From Frankia sp. QA3 (GTDB taxonomy: Bacteria > Actinomycetota > Actinomycetes > Frankiales > Frankiaceae): DNA of 51,780 nt. The stretch spans positions 177,504 through 229,283 of the forward strand of contig NZ_CM001489.1 of NCBI RefSeq assembly GCF_000262465.1. The letters are read 5' to 3'. Position 1 is the first letter of the stretch. Every line of letters begins with the position of its first letter. Shown one piece after another: positions 16,952 through 25,666 of this stretch. Both the position numbers and the translations under genes were made by a program. The notes beneath the pieces are model-generated. The model saw nothing but the letters and a program-made list of their open reading frames with translations. It did no database searches and had not been told where the DNA came from.

Positions 16952-18952
16952 ATGACGGAGCATTCGGCGAACCAGGCGCACGCCCATCAGGCGCACGCGA
17001 ACCTGGCTGATGCGGACCAGGCCTATGCGGCCACGGGTGGGCGCGACGTGCACACCGTGCGCTTCCCCACCGCCACGCCGCCGACCGAGGTCGACGTGCT
17101 GATCGTCGGCGCCGGCCCGGTGGGCCTGTCGGCGGCCGTGGAGCTCACCGCCCGGGGGGTGCGGGTCGCCGTCGTCGACCGCGCCCGCGCCGCGACACTG
17201 GTCCGGGCCGGCGCAATGGGCCACAGCCCGCGCACGGTGGAGCATTTCCGCCGCTGGGGGCTGCTGCAGCACATCCGCGACGAGTGGACGTTCCCGCCGG
17301 AGTGGAACCAGGGCATCCGGCTGGTCACGTCGCTGGTCGGTCACGAGCTCCTCGCCCCCCGCCGTCCGTCCTTCGCGGGCTCGTCCGGCGGTGGCCACTC
17401 CGCCGAGGAGGCGCTGCGCCGTCCGCAGAGCGCCCTGCAGCGGGTCTTCCTCGGCCACCTCGACCGGCGCGGCGTCGGGGTGGCCGGCGGCTGGCGGCTG
17501 GTGGCGCTGCGGGAGAGCGTCGACCGGATCGAGGCCGACGTGCTCCCCGAGGCCGACGTGCTCCCCGAGGCCGACGTGCTCCCCGAGGCCGCGGCCTCCG
17601 GCACGCCACGCACCATCCGGGCCCGCTACCTGCTCGGCGCGGACGGCGGCAGCAGCACCGTCCGCCGGCTCGCCGGCATCGAACGCGACGGCGCCCACGC
17701 CACCGAGAAGCGGCTGCGGCTCATCGTCCGCACGCAGGACATCTCCGACCGGGTCGGTCCGGCGCCCAGCGGCACCAACATCGTGTTCAACCAGCGGGCC
17801 GCCGGTTTCCTCGCCGCGGTGAGCACCCGCGAGTGGCGCGTGTACGCCGGCCCGTACCCGCTCGATTACACGCCCACCGAGGCGGAACTGCTCGCCACCG
17901 CCCAGGCCGCCTTCGGCTTCGAACTCGACCTGGAGCTGGTCTCGTCGACGACCTTCTACGACGCCACCCGGATCGCGCGGACGTTCCGTCGCGGGCGGGT
18001 GCTGCTGGCCGGCGACGCCGCGCACGTGCGCACCCCCGGCGGCAACCTCGGCGAGGGCTTCGGCGACGTGGTCAACCTCGGTTGGAAGCTCGCCGCCGTG
18101 CTCGCCGGTCAGGCCCCGGAGGAACTGCTGGACTCCTACGACCAGGAGCGTCGCCGGCACAACTGGCGGATCGCCGACCACGCGCTGGAGCGTTCGCGGC
18201 GCTCGCACGCACTGCTGGCGCAACTGCGCCGGCTCGGCATCCCCGACGACGCCGACGACAGCCCCCAGGCCGAGGCGCGCCGCGCCGAGATCCGTGCCCG
18301 GATCAGCCAGGGCGCTCTCGGCGCGCCCGGCGTGACCTTCGACGAGCGCTACGACGCGTCGTCGGCGATCTGGTACGAGGACGGCCAGCTCGACACCGAA
18401 CCACCGTGGCGCGCGGACGTCTACCAGGACGACCCGCGGCCGGGGCACCGGGCACCGAACGGCCTCGTCGACCCCTACGGCGACACCCTCTACGACCGCA
18501 TCGGCACCGGCTTCGCGCTGCTCGTGCTGTCCGCGGACCGGGAGGTGGAGCGGGCCCTCGCCGCCGAGGCGCTCGCCCGATCGCTGCCGTTCACGGTCGT
18601 CCACCTCACCGACCCGGCGGTGCGCGCGCTGTACGGCGCCGACAACGTGCTGGTCCGCCCCGACCAGCACGTGGCCTGGCGCGGCGCCGAGCTTCCTGCC
18701 GCCGGCGCCGGTGCCGTCCTCGACCTCGTTCTCGGCGCCGGCCAGGTCCTCGGCACCATCCCCGACCAGGTCCCCCCGGCGGACGGGAACCTCACGGTAG
18801 ATCATGGCCGCGCGGTGGATCAGGGTCCAGCGGTGGATCAGGGTCCAGCGGTGGATCAGGGTCTTGTGGCGGATCAGGGTCTTGTGGCGGCGAAGGCCGC
18901 CGTGGCGACCGGCGTGGACCTGGCCGGCGCGAGCGCGTCCGTCCGTTCCTGA
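16952..18952 (+). CDS. FAD-dependent aromatic hydroxylase-like monooxygenase (PheA/TfdB/MhpA type)
   Basis: 666 aa. It has the FAD-binding VGAGPVGLSAAVEL (about residue 52), a DG motif in YLLGADGGSSTVRR and the GD motif VLLAGDAAHVRTPGGN, as in class A flavin hydroxylases. The C-terminal ~150 residues resemble the thioredoxin-like domain of the phenol hydroxylase subgroup. Such enzymes hydroxylate aromatic rings with NAD(P)H, suggesting an aromatic substrate for the operon. There are two 18-bp repeats: EADVLP x3 mid-protein and VDQGPA-like x5 near the end. The N-terminus is His/Ala-rich. GAGGAGG precedes the ATG. Confidence 0.85.
   Translation: MTEHSANQAHAHQAHANLADADQAYAATGGRDVHTVRFPTATPPTEVDVLIVGAGPVGLSAAVELTARGVRVAVVDRARAATLVRAGAMGHSPRTVEHFRRWGLLQHIRDEWTFPPEWNQGIRLVTSLVGHELLAPRRPSFAGSSGGGHSAEEALRRPQSALQRVFLGHLDRRGVGVAGGWRLVALRESVDRIEADVLPEADVLPEADVLPEAAASGTPRTIRARYLLGADGGSSTVRRLAGIERDGAHATEKRLRLIVRTQDISDRVGPAPSGTNIVFNQRAAGFLAAVSTREWRVYAGPYPLDYTPTEAELLATAQAAFGFELDLELVSSTTFYDATRIARTFRRGRVLLAGDAAHVRTPGGNLGEGFGDVVNLGWKLAAVLAGQAPEELLDSYDQERRRHNWRIADHALERSRRSHALLAQLRRLGIPDDADDSPQAEARRAEIRARISQGALGAPGVTFDERYDASSAIWYEDGQLDTEPPWRADVYQDDPRPGHRAPNGLVDPYGDTLYDRIGTGFALLVLSADREVERALAAEALARSLPFTVVHLTDPAVRALYGADNVLVRPDQHVAWRGAELPAAGAGAVLDLVLGAGQVLGTIPDQVPPADGNLTVDHGRAVDQGPAVDQGPAVDQGLVADQGLVAAKAAVATGVDLAGASASVRS
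17534..17589 (+). repeat. 18-bp in-frame repeat (EADVLP x3)
   Basis: GAGGCCGACGTGCTCCCC is repeated three times inside the hydroxylase gene, in a loop between conserved FAD-domain segments. Confidence 0.85.
18808..18896 (+). repeat. 18-bp in-frame repeat (VDQGPA-like x5)
   Basis: About five slightly diverged copies of GCGGTGGATCAGGGTCCA encode a Val/Asp/Gln/Gly-rich tail of the hydroxylase. Later copies have drifted (GCGGATCAGGGTCTTGTG). Confidence 0.8.
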
Positions 18953-18965
18953 GAGGCGTGTGAAC

Positions 18966-20063
18966 ATGACCGACGTCCCAGCCCTCGGCAGCCCCGCTCC
19001 CGACGGCCCTGCCACTGACGGCCCTGCCACTGACGGCCCTGCTTCGCCGCGCTTCCGGCTCGGCTTCCTCACCCACGTCCAGGGGCCGGGCGACCTGGCG
19101 TCCACCTACGATCATGCCCAGGAGCTGTTCGTCGTCGCCGACGAGCTCGGCTTCGACGTCGGCTGGGTCGCCCAGCACCACGTGTCCCTGGGCGGCGGCG
19201 GGCTGCCCTCACCCTGGACGTTCCTCGCCTACGCCGCCGCGCGCACCCGGCGCATCCGGCTCGCCACCGCGATCACGATCCTGCCGCTGGAGGACCCGGT
19301 CCGGCTGGCCGAGGACGTGTCGGTCGTCGACACGCTCAGCGGCGGCCGGGTCGAGATCGGCGTCGGCAGCGGCGGCAGCGAGCTGGAGTACGCCGCCTTC
19401 GGCCGGGACGTGGGCCGCCGGCGTGAGCTCACCAGCGAGGGGCTGGCGGTGCTGCGCAAGGCGCTCGCGAACGAGGAGGTCGGCGCCCCCGGCTTCACCA
19501 TCCAGCCGCCGGCCCGGGACTTCACCGACCGGATCTGGCAGGGCGTCTTCAGCGGCCCGGGTGCCGAGTACGCGGCGGCCGTGGGTTCGAACCTGCTGCT
19601 CAACCGCGCCGCCTACGGCTACGACGAGCCCACCGACACCGTGCAGCGGCCCTGGGCCGCTGCGTACCTCGCCGCGTGGGACCGGCCGCGCGTGCCCCGC
19701 ATCGGGCTGTCCCGGTTCATCTTCCCGGCCGCCGACAGGCGCACCGCGCTCGCCCAGATCGGGCCGGACGTGCTCGCGGCCGCGCAACGGGGCGCCGAGC
19801 GCGGCGCCTTCCCGAAGGGGATCGACACCGACGAGGCGCTACGCCGGTACCACTCCTTCTACGGCCACCCGGAGGAGATCGTCGCGCAGCTGCGGCAGGA
19901 GAAGGTGCTGCCGGTCGCCACGGATCTGATCGCCCAGTTCAACCCGGCGGTCGTCGACCACGACGCGGCGATCCGGGCGCTCGAGCTCATCGCCACCGAA
20001 GTCGCGCCCGCCCTGGGTTGGAAACCCGCATCCCCCGCCGAGCCCGCACTGGCAGGAGTCTGA
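18966..20063 (+). CDS. LLM-class flavin-dependent oxidoreductase
   Basis: 365 aa. After a repeat-bearing N-terminus (PATDG repeats, 15-bp unit) it shows the LLM fold: ADELGFDVGWVAQHHVS, TFLAYAAARTRRIRLATAITILP and VVDTLSGGRVEIGVGSGGS, with a tail of the type seen in FMN-dependent alkanal monooxygenase-like proteins. It is the third luciferase-superfamily enzyme of the operon. Start ATG 18966 follows GAGAGG. It lies 13 bp after the hydroxylase and 2 bp before the hydrolase. Confidence 0.86.
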   Translation: MTDVPALGSPAPDGPATDGPATDGPASPRFRLGFLTHVQGPGDLASTYDHAQELFVVADELGFDVGWVAQHHVSLGGGGLPSPWTFLAYAAARTRRIRLATAITILPLEDPVRLAEDVSVVDTLSGGRVEIGVGSGGSELEYAAFGRDVGRRRELTSEGLAVLRKALANEEVGAPGFTIQPPARDFTDRIWQGVFSGPGAEYAAAVGSNLLLNRAAYGYDEPTDTVQRPWAAAYLAAWDRPRVPRIGLSRFIFPAADRRTALAQIGPDVLAAAQRGAERGAFPKGIDTDEALRRYHSFYGHPEEIVAQLRQEKVLPVATDLIAQFNPAVVDHDAAIRALELIATEVAPALGWKPASPAEPALAGV

Positions 20064-20065
20064 CC

Positions 20066-20830
20066 ATGACAGACCACCTCGACGTCACCGCCCCCGCGGG
20101 GCTGCGCACTCGCGGCACCGTCCTGGTCGTGCCGGGCCGGGGGGAGAGCCCGGCCGTCTACCGGCGCTTCGCCAGCCGCATCGCGGCCGACGCCTACCGG
20201 GTGCGGGTGATCGACGCCCCGGTCATCGACGCGGCCGACCCGGCCGGCTCGGTCGAGCGGTTCGCCGCCCGGCTGGCCGAGGCGGTCGCCTCGGCCGACG
20301 AGCCGGCCCGCCCGCTCGTCCTGGTCGGCGCGGACACCGGTGCGGTGGCGCTCGCCGCGCTCGCCGCGCGGGTGCCGGCGGACGCCACCTGGTGGCCGGA
20401 CGCCGTCGTCCTCGCCGGGCTGCCCGGCTACGGCGCACGTGCCACCGGCGAGTGGGAGGACGAACTGGACCTCCGCTCGCACTGCCCGGTCCATCGTGGC
20501 GTGCTCAGCGACGATCCGGCCGTGCGGCGGGGGGCGCTGGCCGGCGCCGTCCCCTCCGCGCTGCTCGACCTCGCCTACGGCAGCACCGTCGACCTGCCGC
20601 ACCTGCTGCTCGTCGGCGACGCCGACCCCTTCGCCGACCGCGAGGCGCTCGCCCGCGCGGCGAAGGCGTTGCCGAAGGCCCGGCTCACCGTCGTGCGCGG
20701 CGCGCACCACGACGTCCTCAACGACGCGCAGCACCGCTCGGTCGCCGCCGAGGTCGTCACCTTCCTCGAGGCGTTGCGCAACGACCCGCCCCTGACCCCG
20801 ATCACCGTGGTGGAGTCCAGCGCCTGGTGA
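20066..20830 (+). CDS. Alpha/beta hydrolase
   Basis: 254 aa. The core elements are TVLVVPGRGESPAVYRRFASR, a nucleophile-elbow region LVLVGADTGAVALAA, LLLVGDADPFAD (acid) and VVRGAHHDVLND (His). The elbow reads G-A-D-T-G rather than G-x-S-x-G, so the nucleophile may be Asp, as in dehalogenase or epoxide hydrolase relatives. It is the last gene of the operon and would process a product of the oxygenases, for example an ester or ring-cleavage product. GGCAGGAG precedes the ATG. It converges on the glycosyltransferase, with 30 bp between stop codons. Confidence 0.8.
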   Translation: MTDHLDVTAPAGLRTRGTVLVVPGRGESPAVYRRFASRIAADAYRVRVIDAPVIDAADPAGSVERFAARLAEAVASADEPARPLVLVGADTGAVALAALAARVPADATWWPDAVVLAGLPGYGARATGEWEDELDLRSHCPVHRGVLSDDPAVRRGALAGAVPSALLDLAYGSTVDLPHLLLVGDADPFADREALARAAKALPKARLTVVRGAHHDVLNDAQHRSVAAEVVTFLEALRNDPPLTPITVVESSAW

Positions 20831-20860
20831 GGTCGGCGCCGGTCCGCGGACGTCGAGCAC

Positions 20861-22186
20861 TCACCTCGCCGTGATCGCCACCGGGGTGTCCCCGTCTGCC
20901 GCGGCGAGCGGGGCGAGCTGCTGCGCCGCGGCGGCGAAGCGCGCCCCGCCCAGCCCGGCCGGCCCACGGGCCGGATCGAACCCGCCGCTCGGGAGGGACG
21001 GGCTCCCGGCGAAGGCTCGCAGCCGGCGGGACGCGTCGGCGCTGCCCGCCCGGCCGGCCAGCGCCGCATGCAGGGCGGTGCGCAGCCGTTCGGGCGTCAG
21101 CCGCTTCGCCGGCAGGCTGACCCCGGCGCCGGCCTGCACCACCCGGCGGGCGACCTCCGGCTGATCGCGGCCGAACGGCACCGCGACGATCGGCACCCCC
21201 GCCGCCACCGCCTTGTGCACGATGCCCATCCCGCCGTGGCAGACGACCGCCGCCGCCCGCGCGAGCACCGGGCCGTGCGGGACGAACCGCTCGGCCCGCA
21301 CGTTGGCCGCCGCCGGCAGGTCGACGCGGCCGTGGGAGTCGGCGAGGGTGACGAGCACCCGCACCGGTTCGTCGCGCAGCGCCTCGACGGCCACCTCGGC
21401 GAGCCGCTCGTCGCCCTGGTAGTCGGTGGACATCGTGACGAGCACCCACGGGTCGCCCGGCTCGGCCAGCCAGTCGGGCACCGCCGCGGGCGGGTCCCAG
21501 ACCTGGGCGCCGACGAAGCACACGTTCGCCGGCGCGTCCACCCGCGGGTACTCCAGCGGGTCGCCGGCGAGGACCAGCAGCCGATCGGCGCCGAGGAAGT
21601 GCTCCAGCGGGTTCGTCAGCGCGGGCAGGCCCGCCCCGGCGCGCAGCTCGTTGAGCGGCGGCAGCATCGCCTTGCCGTACTGGCGGATCACCAACGGCCA
21701 CAGCACCCGGTCCCGTGCCCGCCCGAGGGGCCCGCGGGCCGGGGCGAGGCCCAGCCCGTAGGGCGGGATGCCGCGTCCCGGCAGCGCGACGAGGGACGGC
21801 AGCGTGATCGCCCACGGCCGGCCGGACGCCTGCGCGGCCACCGCGGCGCCGTAGGCGTTGGTGTCGACGAGGACGACGTCGGGGTCGACGGCGTCGATCG
21901 CGGCGCTCAGGTCGGCCCGCTCGAGCGGCCCGCGGGCCATCAGCCCGGCGAGGGCCAGCCGGAGCTGGTCGGCGCCGCTGCCGGCGGCGTCGTCGCGCAC
22001 GGCGATCTCGTCGATGCGCGGGTCGAGGGGCTCGGCGGTGAGGCCGGCGCGCCGGGCGGTGTCGACGAGCGCGGCGCCGACGCGCAGCCGGACGTCGTGG
22101 CCGCGTTCCTGCAGGGCGAGCAGGCCGGGGACGAGGGGGAACAGATGCCCCGCGGCGGTGGAGCAGTGGACGAGGTAACGCGTCAT
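20861..22186 (-). CDS. MGT-type glycosyltransferase (GT1/UGT-like)
   Basis: 441 aa. Two Rossmann halves are visible: the N-terminal acceptor domain (MTRYLVHCSTAAGHLFPLVPGLLALQERGHDV) and the C-terminal donor domain with VCHGGMGIVHKAVAAGVPIVAVPFGRDQP, the GT1 nucleotide-sugar signature of macrolide and flavonoid glycosyltransferases. It probably glycosylates a small hydrophobic molecule. Start ATG 22186 has CAGGAG upstream; the longer frame from 22336 is unsupported. Together with the tetR and MFS genes upstream it resembles a drug-inactivation and export module. Confidence 0.85.
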   Translation of the reverse strand: MTRYLVHCSTAAGHLFPLVPGLLALQERGHDVRLRVGAALVDTARRAGLTAEPLDPRIDEIAVRDDAAGSGADQLRLALAGLMARGPLERADLSAAIDAVDPDVVLVDTNAYGAAVAAQASGRPWAITLPSLVALPGRGIPPYGLGLAPARGPLGRARDRVLWPLVIRQYGKAMLPPLNELRAGAGLPALTNPLEHFLGADRLLVLAGDPLEYPRVDAPANVCFVGAQVWDPPAAVPDWLAEPGDPWVLVTMSTDYQGDERLAEVAVEALRDEPVRVLVTLADSHGRVDLPAAANVRAERFVPHGPVLARAAAVVCHGGMGIVHKAVAAGVPIVAVPFGRDQPEVARRVVQAGAGVSLPAKRLTPERLRTALHAALAGRAGSADASRRLRAFAGSPSLPSGGFDPARGPAGLGGARFAAAAQQLAPLAAADGDTPVAITAR

Positions 22187-22357
22187 GACGGTCTCCTGGT
22201 GGGGTGGGGGAGCGGATGAGGACGCGCGGCATCCCGCCGTCGGCTCACGGTGGGAATCGGGACGGCGGCGGGGTCGAGGCTGCGGGGGTATCGGGGACGG
22301 GCGTCGCCGGGGCCCGCCGTCGCCGGCTGCCGTCACCGGCCGGTCTGGCGGACGATC

Positions 22358-22410
22358 TCCTGCTTATCCAGAGGCTTGCGCGCCCGATTCATCCCTCTGG
22401 ATAAGCAGGA
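22358..22410. terminator. 17-bp perfect inverted repeat at the tetR 3' end
   Basis: TCCTGCTTATCCAGAGG (22358-22374) and its exact complement CCTCTGGATAAGCAGGA (22394-22410) enclose a 19-nt loop holding the tetR stop codon. The right arm encodes the last residues of TetR. It is AT-richer than its surroundings. It may terminate tetR before the glycosyltransferase gene, or be the scar of a small mobile palindrome. Confidence 0.6.
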
Positions 22411-23018
22411 AGACGGGCGCGGTGGCGGCAGGCGGCGGCGAGGTCGGCGACGGCGGCGCGCGCGGCGGCCACCGACAGGCCCTGGTCACGGCGTAGGACG
22501 AGCCAGAGCTCGACGCCGCAGACCGCGGCGAGGCGGCCGGCGAGATCGTCCCGGGCGGCGGGGGGCAGTGGATCGAGATCGGCGGCGAACACCGCCTCGA
22601 TCCACTCCCGGTGGGCCCGCCGGCCGGCGTCGGCGCTCTCCTTCAGCGCCGGGGAGGCGTCCTGCTGGTGCAGGGTGCGTTCGGTGATCCGCCCCCACTG
22701 CTCGTAGTGCCGGGCCAGCCGGTCGGTCACCCCGGTCAGGTCGTCGCCGGCCGGGCCGTCGTCGCCCGGGCCGCCGCGGGTGGCGTCGATCTGCGACACG
22801 ATCCAGCCGTTGACGGCCCGCACGAGGCCGTCCTTGGTCCCGACCCGGCGGATGACGGTCTGCAGGCCGACGCCGGCTCGCTCCGCGACCGCCGGCAGGG
22901 TGATGTGGTCGAACGATCGTTCGATGAACAGCGCGGTGGCCGCGCGCAGGATCCGCTCGGTGTTCGCGTCGGTGGTCTCGGCCCGGCGGCGCTGGCGGTA
23001 CGTCCGCGTCGGCTCCAT
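22389..23018 (-). CDS. TetR family transcriptional regulator
   Basis: 209 aa. It has an N-terminal HTH (TTDANTERILRAATALFIERSFDHITLPAVAERAGVGLQTVIRRVGTKDGL) and a helical C-terminal domain. I place the start at the ATG at 23018; an ATG at 23036 falls inside a perfect palindrome, and the frame to 23267 runs over the divergent promoter. It is divergent from the MFS exporter and probably represses it, plus itself, through the 23025-23039 site. The glycosyltransferase lies downstream on the same strand. Confidence 0.87.
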   Translation of the reverse strand: MEPTRTYRQRRRAETTDANTERILRAATALFIERSFDHITLPAVAERAGVGLQTVIRRVGTKDGLVRAVNGWIVSQIDATRGGPGDDGPAGDDLTGVTDRLARHYEQWGRITERTLHQQDASPALKESADAGRRAHREWIEAVFAADLDPLPPAARDDLAGRLAAVCGVELWLVLRRDQGLSVAAARAAVADLAAACRHRARLPAYPEG

Positions 23019-23024
23019 ATTCAC

Positions 23025-23039
23025 GGTATGGACCATACC
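23025..23039. promoter_or_regulatory. Perfect 15-bp palindrome GGTATGGACCATACC (TetR operator)
   Basis: The seven-base arms are exactly symmetrical about a central A. It lies six bases upstream of the tetR start and 152 bp upstream of the exporter start, as expected for an autoregulatory TetR operator. Of all sites in the window this is one of the clearest. Confidence 0.7.
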
Positions 23040-23190
23040 GCCGATTTCGTCGCCCAAGCGTGTCGTGTGCACGTCAGAGGTGGTGGGGCGGAAGTGGCGG
23101 TGCGCGGAAGGTTCCCGTTTGTGTGCGCGCCCACTATGAGCTGCATCACATCTACCGCTGACGTGAGATGGAGGCACTAGCCTTCCAGCC

Positions 23191-25029
23191 GTGACGACTT
23201 CCGACACCACCGCCGGCACCTCGCCGCCCGGGGCCGATGACGTCCCCACCGTGTCCGGTTCGGACAACTACAAGTGGATCGCCCTGTCGAACACGACCAT
23301 CGGCATCCTGATGGCGACGATCAACAGCTCGATCCTGATCATCGCGCTTCCGGACATCTTCCGGGGCATCGAGGTCGACCCGCTCGCCCCGGGGAACACC
23401 TCGTACTTCCTGTGGACCCTGATGGGCTTCATGCTGGTCACGTCGGTGCTCGTGGTGAGCCTTGGCCGGGTCGGCGACATGTTCGGCCGGGTGCGGATGT
23501 ACAACCTCGGCTTCGCGGTCTTCACCGTGTTCTCGATCCTGCTGGCCGTCACCTGGATGCACGGCACGACCGCCGCATTGTGGATCATCATCATGCGGGT
23601 CGGGCAGGGCATCGGCGGCGCGTTCCTGTTCGCCAACTCCAGCGCGATCATCGCCGACGCGTTCCCGGAGAACGAGCGTGGACTGGCGCTGGGCATCAAC
23701 GGTGTCGCGGCCATCGCCGGGTCGTTCCTCGGCCTGCTGGTGGGCGGCCTGCTCGCCCCGGTCGAGTGGCACCTGGTGTTCCTGGTGTCGGTGCCGTTCG
23801 GGATCTTCGGGACGGTCTGGGCCTACCTGAAGCTGCGCGACAACGGCGTGCGCACCCAGGCCCGGATCGACTGGGCCGGCAACATCACCTTCGCCATCGG
23901 GCTCATCGCGATCCTGACCGGCATCATCTACGGCCTGCAGCCCTACGGCGGCCACACGATGGGCTGGACCAAGCCGTTCGTGCTGGTCTGCATGTTCGGC
24001 GGGCTCGCCGTGCTGATCGGGTTCGTCGTGATCGAGCTGCGCTCGCCGGACCCGATGTTCAAGCTGGAACTGTTCAGCAACCGGGCCTTCACCATGGGCA
24101 GCCTGGCCGCGCTGCTCGCCGCGCTCGCCCGCGGCGGCCTACAGTTCATGATCATAATCTGGCTGCAGGGGATCTGGCTGCCACTGCACGGCTACAGCTT
24201 CGAACGGACGCCGCTGTGGGCCGGCATCTACATGATCCCGCTCACCGTCGGCTTCCTGCTCTCCGGACCGGTGGCCGGCCGGCTCGCCGACCGCTACGGC
24301 GCGCGCCCGTTCGCCACCATCGGACTGGTGACCACGGCCGTCGCGTTCCTGCTGTTCAACGTGATCCCGATCGACTTCAACTACGTGGCGTTCGCGGCCA
24401 TCCTGCTGCTGATGGGCCTGTCCATGGGCCTGTTCGCCGCGCCGAACACCACCGCCGTGATGAACACGTTGCCGCCGAACCAGCGCGGCGCCGGGGCCGG
24501 GATGCTCAACACGTTCCAGAACTCGGCGAGCGTGCTGTCCATCGGCGTGTTCTTCACCGTCATCGTGCTGGGCCTCGCCTCCAGCCTGCCGGACGCGATG
24601 TTCTCCGGCCTCACCGCCCAGGGCGTCGACCCGTCGAAGGCCCACGAGCTGGCGAACCTGCCGCCGATCGGCAGCCTGTTCTCCGCGTTCCTCGGCATCA
24701 ACCCGACCGAGCAGCTCCTCGGCCCGGACACGCTGAACTCCCTCGACCCGAGCAGGGCCGAGTTCCTCACCGGGCACTCGTTCTTCCCGAACCTCATCTC
24801 CGGTCCGTTCGGCGACGGCCTGCACCTCGCCTTCTACTTCGCCGCCATCGCCTGCGCGCTCGGCGCGGTGCTGTCCTGGCTGCGTGGCAAGGACACCCCG
24901 CATGCGCGCCGCACGCTGCGCGAGGACGTCGGCGAGGGCCTGGCCGGCGCCGGCGACGTCGCGGCGATGGAGGACGGCGCGGGCAGCGCCCTGCCCGCGG
25001 ACGGCGGCACGCTGGCCGCCGAACGATAA
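23191..25029 (+). CDS. MFS drug exporter, DHA2-like (14 TM)
   Basis: 612 aa, rich in membrane helices. Motif A is present as GRVGDMFGRVRMYN, and the motif C-like GVAAIAGSFLGLLVGG suits antiporters of the EmrB/QacA group. The best start is GTG 23191, though GGAGG is about 16 bases away. The C-terminal 60 residues are a cytoplasmic Ala/Gly/Asp tail. It is divergent from tetR and likely repressed by it. The cargo is unknown. Confidence 0.88.
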   Translation: MTTSDTTAGTSPPGADDVPTVSGSDNYKWIALSNTTIGILMATINSSILIIALPDIFRGIEVDPLAPGNTSYFLWTLMGFMLVTSVLVVSLGRVGDMFGRVRMYNLGFAVFTVFSILLAVTWMHGTTAALWIIIMRVGQGIGGAFLFANSSAIIADAFPENERGLALGINGVAAIAGSFLGLLVGGLLAPVEWHLVFLVSVPFGIFGTVWAYLKLRDNGVRTQARIDWAGNITFAIGLIAILTGIIYGLQPYGGHTMGWTKPFVLVCMFGGLAVLIGFVVIELRSPDPMFKLELFSNRAFTMGSLAALLAALARGGLQFMIIIWLQGIWLPLHGYSFERTPLWAGIYMIPLTVGFLLSGPVAGRLADRYGARPFATIGLVTTAVAFLLFNVIPIDFNYVAFAAILLLMGLSMGLFAAPNTTAVMNTLPPNQRGAGAGMLNTFQNSASVLSIGVFFTVIVLGLASSLPDAMFSGLTAQGVDPSKAHELANLPPIGSLFSAFLGINPTEQLLGPDTLNSLDPSRAEFLTGHSFFPNLISGPFGDGLHLAFYFAAIACALGAVLSWLRGKDTPHARRTLREDVGEGLAGAGDVAAMEDGAGSALPADGGTLAAER

Positions 25030-25081
25030 GGTCCGGCCCCTGACCCGGCACATCCCAGCCCCCGAGAGGTCCTGACATCCG

Positions 25082-25666
25082 ATGGGCGACACCGTCGACG
25101 ACGAGGAGGCGCCGCCCGGCCGGCCCGCGCGGTCCGGCCGGGCGACGCCGCCCGACGGTGCCGCGCCGGCCGGCGCGAACGTGAGAAACAATCGCGGGGT
25201 GCGTGACAAGGACGGGACGAAGAAGGCGGCGCGCGAGCTGTGCGGCATCGGCCAGGCCGCGCAGGAGCTCGGGGTCTCGGTGCGGGCCCTGCGGTACTAC
25301 CAGGAGGTGGGGCTGCTCACCCCGTCCGGGCGGACCTCCGGCGGGAACCGGCTCTACGCCGACTCCGACCTCGCCCGGGTCCGCCGGATCCGGGAGCTGC
25401 AGACCCTGCTCGGCTTCAACCTGGACGAGATCCGGACCATTCTCGCCTACGAGGACCGGCTCGCCCAGGTCCGGGTGGAGTTCCACGCCGCCTCCGACGA
25501 CGGTGACCGGCTGCGGCTGCTGTCCGAGGGCGAGACCGCGTACCTGAAGCTCCGCACCGAGATCGACGAGAAGATCAGCCGTCTCGCGGCCTTCCGCGAC
25601 GAGATCGACGAGCGGCTCGAACGGATGAACCGGTTCCGGGACGGCGCCGTCGCCCGCTCCTCCTGA
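25082..25666 (+). CDS. MerR family transcriptional regulator
   Basis: 194 aa. Residues about 53-115 are the MerR winged helix (IGQAAQELGVSVRALRYYQEVGLL, GGNRLYADSDLARVRRIRELQ, LGFNLDEI), followed by a long coiled coil; no Cys metal ligands are seen, so a drug or stress sensor is likelier than a metal sensor. The first ~50 residues are a Pro/Ala extension; a GTG at 25199 would remove most of it. It lies 52 bp downstream of the exporter and may share its transcript. Confidence 0.83.
   Translation: MGDTVDDEEAPPGRPARSGRATPPDGAAPAGANVRNNRGVRDKDGTKKAARELCGIGQAAQELGVSVRALRYYQEVGLLTPSGRTSGGNRLYADSDLARVRRIRELQTLLGFNLDEIRTILAYEDRLAQVRVEFHAASDDGDRLRLLSEGETAYLKLRTEIDEKISRLAAFRDEIDERLERMNRFRDGAVARSS

Noticed and set aside
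16931..19105. 724-codon minus-strand open frame opposite the FAD hydroxylase
   Set aside because: Arg/Gly/Pro/Val-rich shadow; the plus strand carries intact FAD motifs and normal codon bias.
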